A stretch of DNA of 64,000 nucleotides. Origin: Streptomyces monomycini. GTDB lineage: Bacteria; Actinomycetota; Actinomycetes; Streptomycetales; Streptomycetaceae. The stretch lies in contig NZ_JAFIQY010000002.1 of assembly GCF_022271435.1 (NCBI RefSeq), positions 372,001 through 436,000 of the forward strand. Direction: 5' to 3'. The notes beneath the pieces were generated by a model. It searched no databases and was not told the origin of the DNA. It saw only the letters and a program-made list of their open reading frames with translations. Of this stretch, positions 29,837 to 38,792 are shown in pieces. A program made the position numbers and the translations under genes. Numbering within the stretch: the first letter of the stretch is position 1; each line of letters starts with the position of its first letter.

Positions 29837-31219
29837 TCAGCGATGACTTCCGGCCTTACGCCGGTCGGTGAACCGCGACCGGTCACCGATCGCGGTGGCC
29901 CCGTTGACACCCGACGGCACCGGCTGCCGCTCCCGCTCCGGAGCGCCCTCGCCGTCCGGCGTCCGTCCCCCGTCCGGGTGCCCGGCCTCGTCGATCGCCG
30001 CGCTCTCCGCCGCGGCCGCGGCGACCGCCGCCGCCTGCACGCTGCGCCGGTACCGCGGCGGCACCATCCACTCCATCCAGCGCGGCGCCCGCGGCGTGAA
30101 GCGCGGCAGCAGCAGGAGGACGAGCCCGATCGCGCTCAGCAGCACGATGCCCAGCACGACCCAGACGCTCGCGTTGTTGACCGAGTACGCCACGGCGCCG
30201 AAGGCGATCAGCGCGGACCAGAAGTACATGATCAGGACGGCGCGGCTGTGCGAGTGGCCGATCTCCAGCAGCCGGTGGTGCAGGTGGCCGCGGTCGGCGG
30301 CGAACGGGGACTGGCCCTTCCACGTACGGCGCACGATGGCCAGCACCAGGTCGGCGACCGGTACCGCGATGATCGTCAGCGGCAGCAGCAGCGGGATGTA
30401 GACCGGCACCATCGCGTGGGTGGCCTCGCGGACGCTGCCCGCCTTCAGGTTGAGCAGGTCCGGGTCGACCTGGCCGGTCACCGAGACCGCGCCGGCCGCC
30501 ATGACCAGCCCGATCAGCATCGAGCCCGAGTCGCCCATGAAGATCCGCGCCGGGTGCATGTTGTGCGGCAGGAAGCCCAGGCACATGCCCATCAGGACGA
30601 CCGAGAACAGCGTCGCGGGCGCGGCCGCCTCGATGCCGTACCCGAACCACATCCGGTACGCGTACATGAAGAACGCCGCGGCGGCGATGCACACCATGCC
30701 GGAGGCCAGCCCGTCGAGGCCGTCCACGAAGTTGACGGCGTTGATGGTGATGACGACCAGAGCGACCGTCAGCAGCGTGCCCTGCCAGGGGCTCAGCGAG
30801 ACCGTGCCGATGCCCGGCACCGGGATCCACAGGATCGTCAGGCCCTGAAGGACCATCACACCGGCGGCGATCATCTGCCCGCCGAGCTTGACCAGCGCGT
30901 CCACGCCCCACTTGTCGTCCAGCACGCCCAGCACCCAGATCAGCGCGGCGCCCGAGAGCAGGGCGCGCGGCTCGTTGGAGTGCTCGAAGACGGACTTGAG
31001 GTTGGTGAGATGGGCCGCGACCAGCAGGCCCGCGCACAGCCCGCCGAACATGGCGATGCCGCCGAGGCGCGGGGTGGGTTCGCGGTGCACGTCGCGCGCG
31101 CGGATCTCCGGCATCGCGCCGGCCGCGATGGCGAATTTCCGTACCGGCCCGGTCAGCAGGTAAGTGACCGCGGCCGTGACGCACAGCGTCAGCAGGTATT
31201 CACGCACGGGCTGCCCCAT
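29837..31219 (-). CDS. wecA: WecA/MraY-family undecaprenyl-phosphate GlcNAc-1-phosphate transferase
   Basis: 460 residues, about eleven membrane helices. Family motifs: PTPRLGG, the Mg2+-binding DDKWG, NFVDGLDGLA, and RIFMGDSGS. A 90-residue Ala/Arg-rich cytoplasmic tail follows the last helix. It transfers a sugar-1-phosphate from UDP-GlcNAc to the polyprenyl carrier, the first membrane step of wall glycopolymer synthesis. It is distinct from MraY, which acts in the division cluster. It precedes the atp operon as in other Streptomyces. Confidence 0.9.
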   Translation of the reverse strand: MGQPVREYLLTLCVTAAVTYLLTGPVRKFAIAAGAMPEIRARDVHREPTPRLGGIAMFGGLCAGLLVAAHLTNLKSVFEHSNEPRALLSGAALIWVLGVLDDKWGVDALVKLGGQMIAAGVMVLQGLTILWIPVPGIGTVSLSPWQGTLLTVALVVITINAVNFVDGLDGLASGMVCIAAAAFFMYAYRMWFGYGIEAAAPATLFSVVLMGMCLGFLPHNMHPARIFMGDSGSMLIGLVMAAGAVSVTGQVDPDLLNLKAGSVREATHAMVPVYIPLLLPLTIIAVPVADLVLAIVRRTWKGQSPFAADRGHLHHRLLEIGHSHSRAVLIMYFWSALIAFGAVAYSVNNASVWVVLGIVLLSAIGLVLLLLPRFTPRAPRWMEWMVPPRYRRSVQAAAVAAAAAESAAIDEAGHPDGGRTPDGEGAPERERQPVPSGVNGATAIGDRSRFTDRRKAGSHR

Positions 31220-31318
31220 TGGTATCGCTGGCCATCACAGCCACACACCATATGCGTGTCCGCCCCCTATCCGTGAACGTAAGAGAAGACACCCCCGCCC
31301 CGCGCATGGTTCCAGAGC

Positions 31319-32656
31319 TCAGCCCGGATGGGGATATGGGGGAAAGCGCCGGACCAATGCCATGGTCTCCGCGCGGGCGCCCGGGTCCTCCCGTACGGCC
31401 GCCGCGATCAGCGCGCCGACCCGCACCGCCTCGTCCTCGCCCATGCCCTGGGTGGTCAGGGCGGCGGCCCCCAGCCGCAGCCCGGGGCGGCGTCCTGACG
31501 GGTCCTCGGGGCACGGCAGGGCGCAGGTGTCCAGCACGATGCCCGCCGCCGCGCAACGTCCCCTGGCCGTACGGGCGTCCGCGCCCAGCGGCGCCGGGTC
31601 GGCGGTGATCAGATGAGTGTCCGTACCGCCGGTGGTGACCGGCAGGCCCTCCTCGGCCAGCGAACCGGCCAGCGCCCGGGCGTTGGTGACGACCTGCCGC
31701 GCGTAGCCGGCGAAGGCGTCGGTGGCGGCCTCGCCGAACGCGACGGCCTTGGCGGCGACCGCGTTCATCTGGGCGCCGCCCTGGGTGAACGGGAAGACCG
31801 CCCGGTCGATGCGCTCGGCCAGCTCGGCGCCGCACAGGATCATGCCGCCCCGGGGGCCGCGCAGCACCTTGTGGGTGGTCGCGCACACCACGTCCGCGTA
31901 CGGGACCGGGCTGGGCGCCAGGCCCGCGGCGACCAGCCCGATGGGGTGGGCGGCGTCCGCGATGAGGTACGCGCCCACCTCGTCGGCGATCTCCCGGAAG
32001 ACGGCGTAGTCCAGATGCCGCGGATAGCAGATCGAGCCGCAGACGATGGCCTTGGGCCGGTGGCGGCGGGCCAGCGCGCGCACCTCGTCGTAGTCCAGCA
32101 GGCCGGTGTGCGGGTCGACGCCGTACCCGGTGAAGTCGAACCAGCGGCCGGAGAAATTGGCCGGGGAACCGTGCGTCAGGTGCCCGCCGTGCGGCAGCGC
32201 CATGGCCAGGACGGTGTCACCGGGGCGCAGCAGGGCGGCGTACGCGGCCAGCACGGCCGAGGACCCGGAGTGCGGCTGGACGTTCGCGTGCTCGGCACCG
32301 AACAGGACTTTGGCACGTTCCACCGCCAGCCGCTCGGCAAGATCCACGACCTCGCACCCGCCATGGTGACGGGCGCCCGGATAGCCCTCGGCGTACTTGT
32401 TGGCGAGCGGGGAGCCGAGGGCGGCCAGCACGGCCCGGGAGGCGAAGTTCTCGGCGGCGACGAGCTGCAGCCCGTCGCCCTGCCGGGCCGCCTCGGCGAG
32501 CAGCACGCCGGCGATCTCGGGGTCCTGCTCCAGCAGCCCCGCGAAGTCGGGCGTCCAGGCGGGCGGCGTGTACCCGCCGTGCCCCGCCCCTGCCCCGGCC
32601 GCCTCCCTCCGGGCAGCCGTGATGTCGCTCCGGGATGACGTGGTGGTGGCGGGCAT
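31319..32656 (-). CDS. Serine hydroxymethyltransferase-family PLP enzyme
   Basis: 445 residues. Family features: LVAAENFASRAVLAALGSPL and NKYAEGYPG near the N-terminus, VQPHSGSSAVLAAY, DAAHPIGLVAAG, and the PLP-binding Lys in TTHKVLRGPRGG. It interconverts serine and glycine with tetrahydrofolate. The sequence departs from housekeeping GlyA, with a disordered N-terminal 25 residues and NFASRA where GlyA usually has NxxS. It may therefore be a second paralogue with altered specificity. It lies upstream of the WecA-like gene on the same strand. Confidence 0.85.
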   Translation of the reverse strand: MPATTTSSRSDITAARREAAGAGAGHGGYTPPAWTPDFAGLLEQDPEIAGVLLAEAARQGDGLQLVAAENFASRAVLAALGSPLANKYAEGYPGARHHGGCEVVDLAERLAVERAKVLFGAEHANVQPHSGSSAVLAAYAALLRPGDTVLAMALPHGGHLTHGSPANFSGRWFDFTGYGVDPHTGLLDYDEVRALARRHRPKAIVCGSICYPRHLDYAVFREIADEVGAYLIADAAHPIGLVAAGLAPSPVPYADVVCATTHKVLRGPRGGMILCGAELAERIDRAVFPFTQGGAQMNAVAAKAVAFGEAATDAFAGYARQVVTNARALAGSLAEEGLPVTTGGTDTHLITADPAPLGADARTARGRCAAAGIVLDTCALPCPEDPSGRRPGLRLGAAALTTQGMGEDEAVRVGALIAAAVREDPGARAETMALVRRFPPYPHPG

Positions 32657-32820
32657 GGCGCGCTCCGGGCCTCGGACGGGGACGTGGTCCCAATGTAGGC
32701 GCGGTGGGGGCTTGGGGCGCGGTGGAGGGAGCTGGAGGGGGTGGGTGGGGGCGGGGGTCTATGAAGGGTGGGGTGGGGGCTACGAGGCGGGGGGCGGGGA
32801 GCTGCGAGGGTGGGGCGGGA

Positions 32821-33175
32821 TCGCTCGCCCTACGGGGCGCACGCGCACGTTCCCCCACCGGGGGCCTACCCAGCCGCAGCCGCACCGAAGCTCGCACATC
32901 CAAGCCGACCCGGGCCCGGACCGCCCGCCCTACGGGGCGACCGCTCACGTTCCCCCACCGGGGGCCTACCCAACCGCAGCCACACCGAAGCTCGCACATC
33001 CAAGCCACACCAGGGCCGGACCGCTCGCCCTACGGGACGCTCACGCACATCCCCCCACCGGGGGCCTACCCAACCGCAGCCACACCCAAGCTCGCGCACC
33101 CAAGCCACGCCACGACCGCACCCCCCGCCCTACGGGACGCACGCTCACATCCCCCACCGGGGGCCTACCCGGACC
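32821..33175. repeat. 100-bp tandem repeat block (three and a half copies), no gene
   Basis: Units start at 32821, 32921, 33021 and 33121 with an exact 100-base period; the fourth is cut at about 33175. Each contains CGCCCTACGGG, then CCCCCACCGGGGG (a 5-bp hairpin) and CCTACCCAACCGCAGCC. The unit is not a multiple of three, so reading frames through it change phase and encode nothing consistent. The block fills most of a 655-base gap between two minus-strand genes. The flanks (32657-32820, 33176-33311) are G-run and C-run rich and show no gene. Confidence 0.9.
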
Positions 33176-33311
33176 GGACCGGAACGAAGCCACGAAGCCA
33201 CAACCCTCAGCTCCCCCAAGAGCCCGGCCCCAGCCCCAGCCCCGCCCCACACCCCTCAACGCCCCCAGAAGCCCCGCCCCCGCCCCCGCAGCCCCGGCCC
33301 CTCCCGGACCC

Positions 33312-33974
33312 TCAGGCGCGTGCGGGAACCCCCGTCAGCGCCGTCACGACAGGGTCCAGCGCCTGGTTGATCTCGTCGCCGATGGAGCGGAAGAACGTGA
33401 TGGGCGCGCCGTACGGGTCGTAGACCTCGTCCGCCTCCGGGTTCGGCGCCAGCAGCCAGCCGCGCAGCGCCGCCGCGGCGCCGACCAAGGCGCGGGCGCG
33501 TTCGACCAGCCCGCCGCCGGGCAGCGCCGGGTCGGGCTCGGGCAGCGTGGCCGGGTCTATGGCCCGTACGAGGCGGTTGAACTCCTTCAGGGTGAAGGTG
33601 CGCAGCCCCGCGGAGTGGCCCATGGAGATGACCTGGGCGCGGTGGTCGCGGGTGGCGGTCAGCACCAGGTCGGCCCGGATGACGTGCTCGTCCAGCAGCT
33701 CACGGCCGGTGAAGTCGGCCGGATCCGCGCCGTAGTCGGCCAGAACCGTGGCGGCGTGGGTCTCCATGGGCGCGCCTTCGTGGCCCCAGGTGCCGGCGCT
33801 CTCCACGACCAGGCCGCCGCGGTCCGCGCCCAGCCGCAGGTCGAGGGCGTGCCGGTGCAGCCGCTCGGTGATGGGCGAGCGGCAGACGTTGCCGGTGCTG
33901 ACGTGGAGGATGCGGAACGTGCGGTAGCTGTCCTCGCCGGGTCCCGCTATGCCACGCCCGAGGGGCGCAATCAA
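33312..33974 (-). CDS. Low-molecular-weight protein-tyrosine-phosphatase-like protein with Ser in place of catalytic Cys
   Basis: 220 residues. The active-site loop reads ILHVSTGNVCRSPITE. In LMW phosphatases the nucleophile is the Cys at the position occupied here by Ser26; the following G-N-x-C-R-S-P and Arg32 are kept. A later EVYDPYG resembles the general-acid DP loop. Length exceeds the usual 150-160, with extra helices at the C-terminus. It overlaps the Sua5 gene by four bases (ATGA). Either catalysis is lost (binding protein) or another residue serves. Relatives often accompany wall-polymer genes such as the WecA-like gene nearby. Confidence 0.8.
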   Translation of the reverse strand: MIAPLGRGIAGPGEDSYRTFRILHVSTGNVCRSPITERLHRHALDLRLGADRGGLVVESAGTWGHEGAPMETHAATVLADYGADPADFTGRELLDEHVIRADLVLTATRDHRAQVISMGHSAGLRTFTLKEFNRLVRAIDPATLPEPDPALPGGGLVERARALVGAAAALRGWLLAPNPEADEVYDPYGAPITFFRSIGDEINQALDPVVTALTGVPARA

Positions 33975-34618
33975 TTCGCCACCTCGAGCCCGGGAGCCAC
34001 CTTGCGCAGCTCCTCCGCGCTGATCGCGCCCTCGCGCAGCAGCAACGGCGTCGGCCCGGTGACGTCCACGATCGAGGACGGCACGGCGGCGGGGGTCGGG
34101 CCGCCGTCCAGGTAGACGGAGACGGAGTCGCCGAGCATCTCCTGGGCGGCGTCGCAGTCCTGCGGCGACGGGTGCCCGGTGAGGTTGGCGCTGGAGACGG
34201 CCATCGGGCCGAACTCGGTCAGCAGCTCGATGGCGACCGGGTGCAGCGGCATACGGACCGCGACCGTGCCGCGGGTCTCCCCCAGGTCCCAGGTCAGCGA
34301 CGGCTGGTGGGTGGCGACCAGGGTCAGCGCGCCGGGCCAGAAGGCGTCGACCAGTTCCCAGGCCTGCTCGGAGAAGTCCGTGACGAGCCCGTGGAGGGTG
34401 TTCGGGGAGCCGACGAGCACCGGGGACGGCATGCCGCGCCCGCGCCCCTTGGCCTCCAGCAGGTCACCGACGGCCTCGGCACTGAACGCGTCCGCGCCGA
34501 TGCCGTAGACGGTGTCGGTCGGCAGCACGACCAGCTCGCCGCGACGGACGGCCGATGCGGCCTCGCGCAGACCGGTCGCGCGGTCGGTCGCGTCGCTGCA
34601 GTCGTATCGCCGTGCCAT
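33971..34618 (-). CDS. tsaC: L-threonylcarbamoyladenylate synthase (Sua5/YrdC/TsaC)
   Basis: 215 residues forming a YrdC domain: VVLPTDTVYGIGADAFS, KGRGRGMPSPVLVGS, and the adenylate region VAVRMPLHP and SSANLTGHPSP. It makes threonylcarbamoyl-AMP from threonine, bicarbonate and ATP for the t6A37 modification of tRNAs. It is encoded with prmC and prfA, as in many actinobacteria. Confidence 0.93.
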   Translation of the reverse strand: MARRYDCSDATDRATGLREAASAVRRGELVVLPTDTVYGIGADAFSAEAVGDLLEAKGRGRGMPSPVLVGSPNTLHGLVTDFSEQAWELVDAFWPGALTLVATHQPSLTWDLGETRGTVAVRMPLHPVAIELLTEFGPMAVSSANLTGHPSPQDCDAAQEMLGDSVSVYLDGGPTPAAVPSSIVDVTGPTPLLLREGAISAEELRKVAPGLEVAN

Positions 34619-34671
34619 TTAACGGACCTCCTCGTGCGGAACGTACAGATGACTCGTGGGGGCCGGGCTCG

Positions 34672-35574
34672 TCATGGCGTCGCCCTGCGCGCGGTGGCGA
34701 AGCGGGGCCGGTTGTTCAGGTCGGGGTGGTCGGCCGCGTCGGCCCACCCCCGTTCCTCGGTGAAGATCCACGGAACCTGGCCGCCCTGGGTGTCGGCGTG
34801 CTCGATGACCACGACGCCGCCGGGCCGCAGCAGCCGGTGTGCGGTCCGCTCGATGCCCCGGATGGTGTCCAGGCCGTCCTGGCCCGAGAACAGCGCGAGC
34901 TCGGGGTCGTGGTCGCGTGCCTCGGGTGCGACGTACTCCCACTCGGTCAGCGGGATGTACGGCGGGTTGGAGATGACCAGGTCCACCTGGCCGTCCAGCT
35001 CGGGAAGCGCGGTCAGCGCGTCGCCCTGCTGGAGAACGACGCGGGACCCCTCGACGTTCTTACGGGCCCACTGCATGGCCTCGTCGGACAGCTCGACGGC
35101 GTGCACCCGGGAGCGCGGCACCTCCTGCGCCAGGGCGAGCGCGATGGCTCCGGAGCCCGTGCACAGGTCCACGATGAGCGGTTCGACGACGTCCATGGCC
35201 CGTACCGCGTCTATCGCCCAGCCGACGACCGACTCGGTCTCCGGGCGGGGTACGAAGACGCCGGGGCCGACGTGCAGCTCCAGGTAGCGGAAGAAGGCCC
35301 GCCCGGTGATGTGCTGGAGCGGTTCGCGGGCCTCGCGGCGGGCGACGGCCTCCCAGTAGCGGGCGTCGAAGTCCGCGTCGGGGACCCGGTGCAGTTCACC
35401 GCGCTTGACGCCGTGGACGTGTGCGGCGAGTTCCTCGGCGTCGAAGCGCGGTGAGGGTACGCCGGCGTCGGCCAGCCGCTGGGTGGCCTGGGCCACCTCG
35501 GCGAGCAGCACGGTGCGGGGATTGGGCCCGCGGCGGGGCCGCTGGGGGTCGTGACCCCCGGAAGGCGACGGCAC
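34672..35574 (-). CDS. prmC: Release factor glutamine methyltransferase PrmC (HemK)
   Basis: 300 residues. The helical N-terminal domain recognises the release factor; the SAM-dependent methyltransferase domain has VDLCTGSGAIALALA and the diagnostic NPPYIP that binds the target Gln. It methylates the Gln of the GGQ motif in release factors. The prfA gene lies 49 bases upstream. Confidence 0.95.
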   Translation of the reverse strand: MPSPSGGHDPQRPRRGPNPRTVLLAEVAQATQRLADAGVPSPRFDAEELAAHVHGVKRGELHRVPDADFDARYWEAVARREAREPLQHITGRAFFRYLELHVGPGVFVPRPETESVVGWAIDAVRAMDVVEPLIVDLCTGSGAIALALAQEVPRSRVHAVELSDEAMQWARKNVEGSRVVLQQGDALTALPELDGQVDLVISNPPYIPLTEWEYVAPEARDHDPELALFSGQDGLDTIRGIERTAHRLLRPGGVVVIEHADTQGGQVPWIFTEERGWADAADHPDLNNRPRFATARRATP

Positions 35575-35623
35575 GCTGTTCCTCCGGCTCGTTCTACGGG
35601 CGTTTTACGGGCGTTCTGCGGGC

Positions 35624-36703
35624 TTACTGGGCGGCGGCCAGCTTGGCGGCCGAGTCGGCGTCCACGCACGCCTGGATGACCGGGTCGAGCTCGCCGTCGA
35701 GCACCTGGTCCAGGTTGTACGCCTTGAAGCCGACGCGGTGGTCCGAAATGCGGTTCTCCGGGAAGTTGTACGTCCGGATGCGCTCGGAGCGGTCGACGGT
35801 ACGGACCTGGCTGCGCCGGGCGTCCGACGCCTCCTTCTCGGCCTCTTCCTGGGCGGCGGCCAGCAGCCGCGACCGCAGGATGCGCAGGGCCTGCTCCTTG
35901 TTCTGGAGCTGGCTCTTCTCGTTCTGGCAGGAGACGACGATGCCGGTGGGCAGGTGGGTGATCCGTACGGCGGAGTCGGTGGTGTTGACCGACTGGCCGC
36001 CGGGGCCCGACGAGCGGTAGACGTCGATGCGCAGGTCGTTCGGGCCGATCTCGACCTCGACCTCCTCGGCCTCGGGCGTGACGAGCACGCCGGCCGCCGA
36101 GGTGTGGATGCGGCCCTGGGACTCGGTGGCGGGCACCCGCTGGACGCGGTGCACGCCGCCCTCGTACTTCAGGCGGGCCCACACGCCCTGGCCGGGCTCG
36201 GTGGCGCCGTTGCCGCCCTTGGTCTTCACGGCGACCTGGACGTCCTTGTAGCCGCCGAGGTCGGACTCGTTGGCGTCGAGGATCTCGGTCTTCCAGCCGA
36301 CGCGCTCGGCGTAGCGCAGGTACATGCGCAGCAGGTCGCCGGCGAACAGCGCGGACTCCTCGCCGCCCTCGCCGGCCTTGACCTCCAGGATGACGTCCTT
36401 GTCGTCGCTGGGGTCGCGCGGGACGAGCAGCAGCCGCAGCTTCTCGGTGAGCTCCTCGCGGCGCGCTTCGAGGTCCTTGACCTCGTCGGCGAAGTCCGGG
36501 TCGTCGGCGGCCAGTTCGCGGGCCGTGTCGATGTCGTCGCCGGTCTGCTTCCAGGCGCGGTACGCCGTGATGATCGGGGTCAGCTCGAAATAGCGCTTGT
36601 TGAGCCGCTTGGCCTCGCGCTGGTCGGCGTGGACCGCGGGGTCGGCCAGTCGCTTCTCAAGGTCGGCGTGCTCGCCGATCAGTTCCTCGACCGCCTCGAA
36701 CAT
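35624..36703 (-). CDS. prfA: Peptide chain release factor 1
   Basis: 359 residues. The tripeptide anticodon-like region [12 protein letters not shown] has the PxT signature (PAT) of RF1, which reads UAA and UAG. The catalytic loop [10 protein letters not shown] carries GGQ. Co-located with its methyltransferase. Confidence 0.97.
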   Translation of the reverse strand: MFEAVEELIGEHADLEKRLADPAVHADQREAKRLNKRYFELTPIITAYRAWKQTGDDIDTARELAADDPDFADEVKDLEARREELTEKLRLLLVPRDPSDDKDVILEVKAGEGGEESALFAGDLLRMYLRYAERVGWKTEILDANESDLGGYKDVQVAVKTKGGNGATEPGQGVWARLKYEGGVHRVQRVPATESQGRIHTSAAGVLVTPEAEEVEVEIGPNDLRIDVYRSSGPGGQSVNTTDSAVRITHLPTGIVVSCQNEKSQLQNKEQALRILRSRLLAAAQEEAEKEASDARRSQVRTVDRSERIRTYNFPENRISDHRVGFKAYNLDQVLDGELDPVIQACVDADSAAKLAAAQ

Positions 36704-36832
36704 CGTGGGGGTTCCTCACCTGGCTGTGTCTTCCGGGATCCGGGGGTTCCCGGTTGCCGGTTGCCGGCACGTGTGCGGCGGGGCCGCGGCCCCTGGGACC
36801 TCCGGCGGGGTCCGTGGCCTGGACGACAAAAC

Positions 36833-36872
36833 GCCGGTCCGCCGCCCCTTCGCGGGGCGAGACGGAACCGGC
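36833..36872 (-). terminator. Terminator after rpmE (compound hairpin)
   Basis: GCCGGT (36833-36838) pairs with ACCGGC (36867-36872). Inside, GCCCC (36844-36848) pairs with GGGGC around a TTCGC loop. It sits just beyond the rpmE stop. Confidence 0.65.
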
Positions 36873-36885
36873 GCCTTGCGGGTCG

Positions 36886-37110
36886 CTACTTCTTGGCGGC
36901 GCCGGCGCCCTTGCCGAAGCGGGCCTCGAAGCGGGCCACACGGCCACCGGTGTCGAGGATCTTCTGCTTGCCCGTGTAGAACGGGTGGCACTCGGAGCAG
37001 ATGTCGGCACGGATGGTGCCGCCGGCCACGGTGCTACGGGTGGTGAACGACGCGCCACAGGTGCAGCTGACCTGGGTCTCGACGTACTCCGGGTGGATGT
37101 CGCGCTTCAA
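36886..37110 (-). CDS. rpmE: 50S ribosomal protein L31 (zinc-binding form)
   Basis: 74 residues. CTCGASF and CSECHPF give the C-x-C and C-x2-C pairs that bind zinc, so this is the C+ paralogue, whose counterpart without Cys is usually Zur-regulated elsewhere. The start codon is followed by KRDIHPEY, the family N-terminus. An 18-bp dyad, CCAGTC-6-GACTGG, lies at 37182-37199 upstream. Confidence 0.97.
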   Translation of the reverse strand: MKRDIHPEYVETQVSCTCGASFTTRSTVAGGTIRADICSECHPFYTGKQKILDTGGRVARFEARFGKGAGAAKK

Positions 37111-37283
37111 GGGAATCTCCTAGGTTCGGGAGGGCTCCGGGTCGTTCCGCGGATTGCGTCACGTGAACCGGGGCCGACGGTCCAGTCTGCCAGGACTGGC
37201 CTCATCTCCCAAAACCGGGGGGCGCCGGATTTTGTTCCCGGGCGGTCCGCGGCGTCGGGAGACGGGCCGAAGAAACGATTCCG

Positions 37284-38408
37284 CTACTTGACGTAGCTGT
37301 CCGTTCCACCCTTGTCACCTGCGGAATCCTTGATCGCTTCCTTGGGGATGTCCCGGTCCTGGCGCAGCGCGTCCCAGACCTGCCCGGACTGCTTCTCCAG
37401 CGGCAGCACCCGGGACGGGTTCTTCGGGTCGTAGGTGACCGGCAGCGTGACCATGTCGATCTGGTCCGCCCCGATGCCGCCCATCTCCTTGGCGAGTCCC
37501 ATCAGCGCGTTGACCGAGTTCAGGTCGCTGTCGGTGGTGATGGCCTTGGTGGCGGTGTCGGCGATGCCGTAGAGCTTCGTCGGGTTGGACAGCAGCCCGA
37601 TGCTCTTCACCTGCTTCATCAGTGCCTTGATGAAGGTCTGCTGGAGCTGGATGCGGCCCAGGTCGCTGCCGTCGCCGCCGGGCACGCCGTGCCGGGTCCG
37701 TACGAGGCCGAGGGCGTCCTCACCGTTGAGGGTGTGCTTGCCGGGCTCCAGGTTCAGGTGGCTCTTGTTGTCGTGGATGGGCTTGGTGGTGGTGATGTCC
37801 ACGCCGCCGAGGGCGTCGATGAGCTTCTTGAAGCCGTTGAAGTCGACCTCGACGAAGTGGTCCATCCGGATGCCGCTCATCGCCTCGACGGTCTTGACCG
37901 CGCAGGCCGGGCCGCCGACCTCGAAGGCGGTGTTGAACATGGCCTTGCGCTGGCCCGGTACGTTCTTGCCGTCCTTGGTGCAGTCGGGGCGCTGGACCAG
38001 GGTGTCGCGCGGGACGCTGACGACGCTGGCCTTCTTGTGGCCCTTGAAGATGTGCACGATCATCGCGGTGTCGGAACGGGCGCCGCCCTCGTCGGTGCCG
38101 TACTCGCCGTTCTTGCCCGCCCGGGAGTCGGACCCCATGACGAGGATGTCCATCGACCCGTCGTCGTTGTCCTTGGGCCGGTCCTTGCCGAGGGCGGCGT
38201 TGATGTCGACGCCCTTCAGGTTGCCGTTGAGTTTGAAGTAGACGTAGCCGAGTCCCGCGCCACCGAGCAGTACGCAGCTGACCAGCGCGCACACGGTGAT
38301 CGTCAGGGCGCGGCGGCGCCGGGTCGGACCCTTGCGCCGGCGGCCCGTGGCACGTATGCCGCGGGAACGGCTCTTGGCCGTGTTCGCGGCCCTGCTGTCG
38401 TCCGCCAT
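37284..38408 (-). CDS. LytR-CpsA-Psr (LCP) family wall polymer ligase
   Basis: 374 residues from ATG 38408, selected because GAGGAG is well placed upstream; the frame extends further but is spurious. An Arg/Lys-rich cytoplasmic N-terminus is followed by one membrane helix (ITVCALVSCVLLGGAGLGYV). The extracellular LCP domain has SVPRDTLV, DHFVEVDFNGFKKLIDALGG and LVRTRHGVPGGDGSDLGRIQ (catalytic Arg cluster). LCP enzymes move glycopolymers from polyprenyl diphosphate onto peptidoglycan. This fits with the WecA-like initiator 6 kb away. Confidence 0.92.
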   Translation of the reverse strand: MADDSRAANTAKSRSRGIRATGRRRKGPTRRRRALTITVCALVSCVLLGGAGLGYVYFKLNGNLKGVDINAALGKDRPKDNDDGSMDILVMGSDSRAGKNGEYGTDEGGARSDTAMIVHIFKGHKKASVVSVPRDTLVQRPDCTKDGKNVPGQRKAMFNTAFEVGGPACAVKTVEAMSGIRMDHFVEVDFNGFKKLIDALGGVDITTTKPIHDNKSHLNLEPGKHTLNGEDALGLVRTRHGVPGGDGSDLGRIQLQQTFIKALMKQVKSIGLLSNPTKLYGIADTATKAITTDSDLNSVNALMGLAKEMGGIGADQIDMVTLPVTYDPKNPSRVLPLEKQSGQVWDALRQDRDIPKEAIKDSAGDKGGTDSYVK

Positions 38409-38689
38409 CTGCTCCTCAGTCCTCGTTCTCTCGCCTGCCCCTCGCCGCCACCGTTCAGCGTCCGGCCACGGTTTGTTGCTCCTTGAAAGACGGGGGGCAG
38501 ACCGGAAGGGTTGCACAACGGGATTGAGAGCCATTCTTAGAAACCGGCCCGCCGGAACTCCGGCCAAAAGTCGACTTTTACCGGGGTGACCAGGGGTTTC
38601 GTCCGAGGACAGAAAGCGGAGTGATGGCCTCCGGGGGCGCCGCGCGTGTGCGCAAGGCAACAATCTGCGGGTTTGCGCCGACAGCACGA

Positions 38690-38723
38690 AGCCCTCCCCG
38701 CCACCGAAGTGACCGGGAGGGCT
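38690..38723 (-). terminator. Terminator after rho
   Basis: AGCCCTCCC (38690-38698) is exactly complementary to GGGAGGGCT (38715-38723). It lies 69 bases downstream of the rho stop on the minus strand. The gap 38409-38792 between the LCP gene and rho otherwise holds the LCP promoter region and no visible gene. Confidence 0.75.
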
Positions 38724-38792
38724 CAGCCGTGCGGTTACGGCCGTGTCCGGCGCCTGTACGGGCGCCGGCGGGCCGTTCGTACGGGGCCGGCG

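Noticed and set aside
29719..29910. 63-residue minus-strand ORF across the WecA-like gene end and atp promoter region
   Set aside because: Overlaps the true 3' end of the transferase gene in another frame and crosses the palindrome; no ribosome site or homology.
32821..33175. CRISPR array
   Set aside because: Whole 100-bp units repeat, with no short repeat/unique spacer alternation, and there are no cas genes in the window.
32397..34115. Long plus-strand frames through the 100-bp repeats
   Set aside because: The repeat period is not a multiple of three, so the peptide repeats come from frame cycling. The frames are antisense to real genes on both sides.
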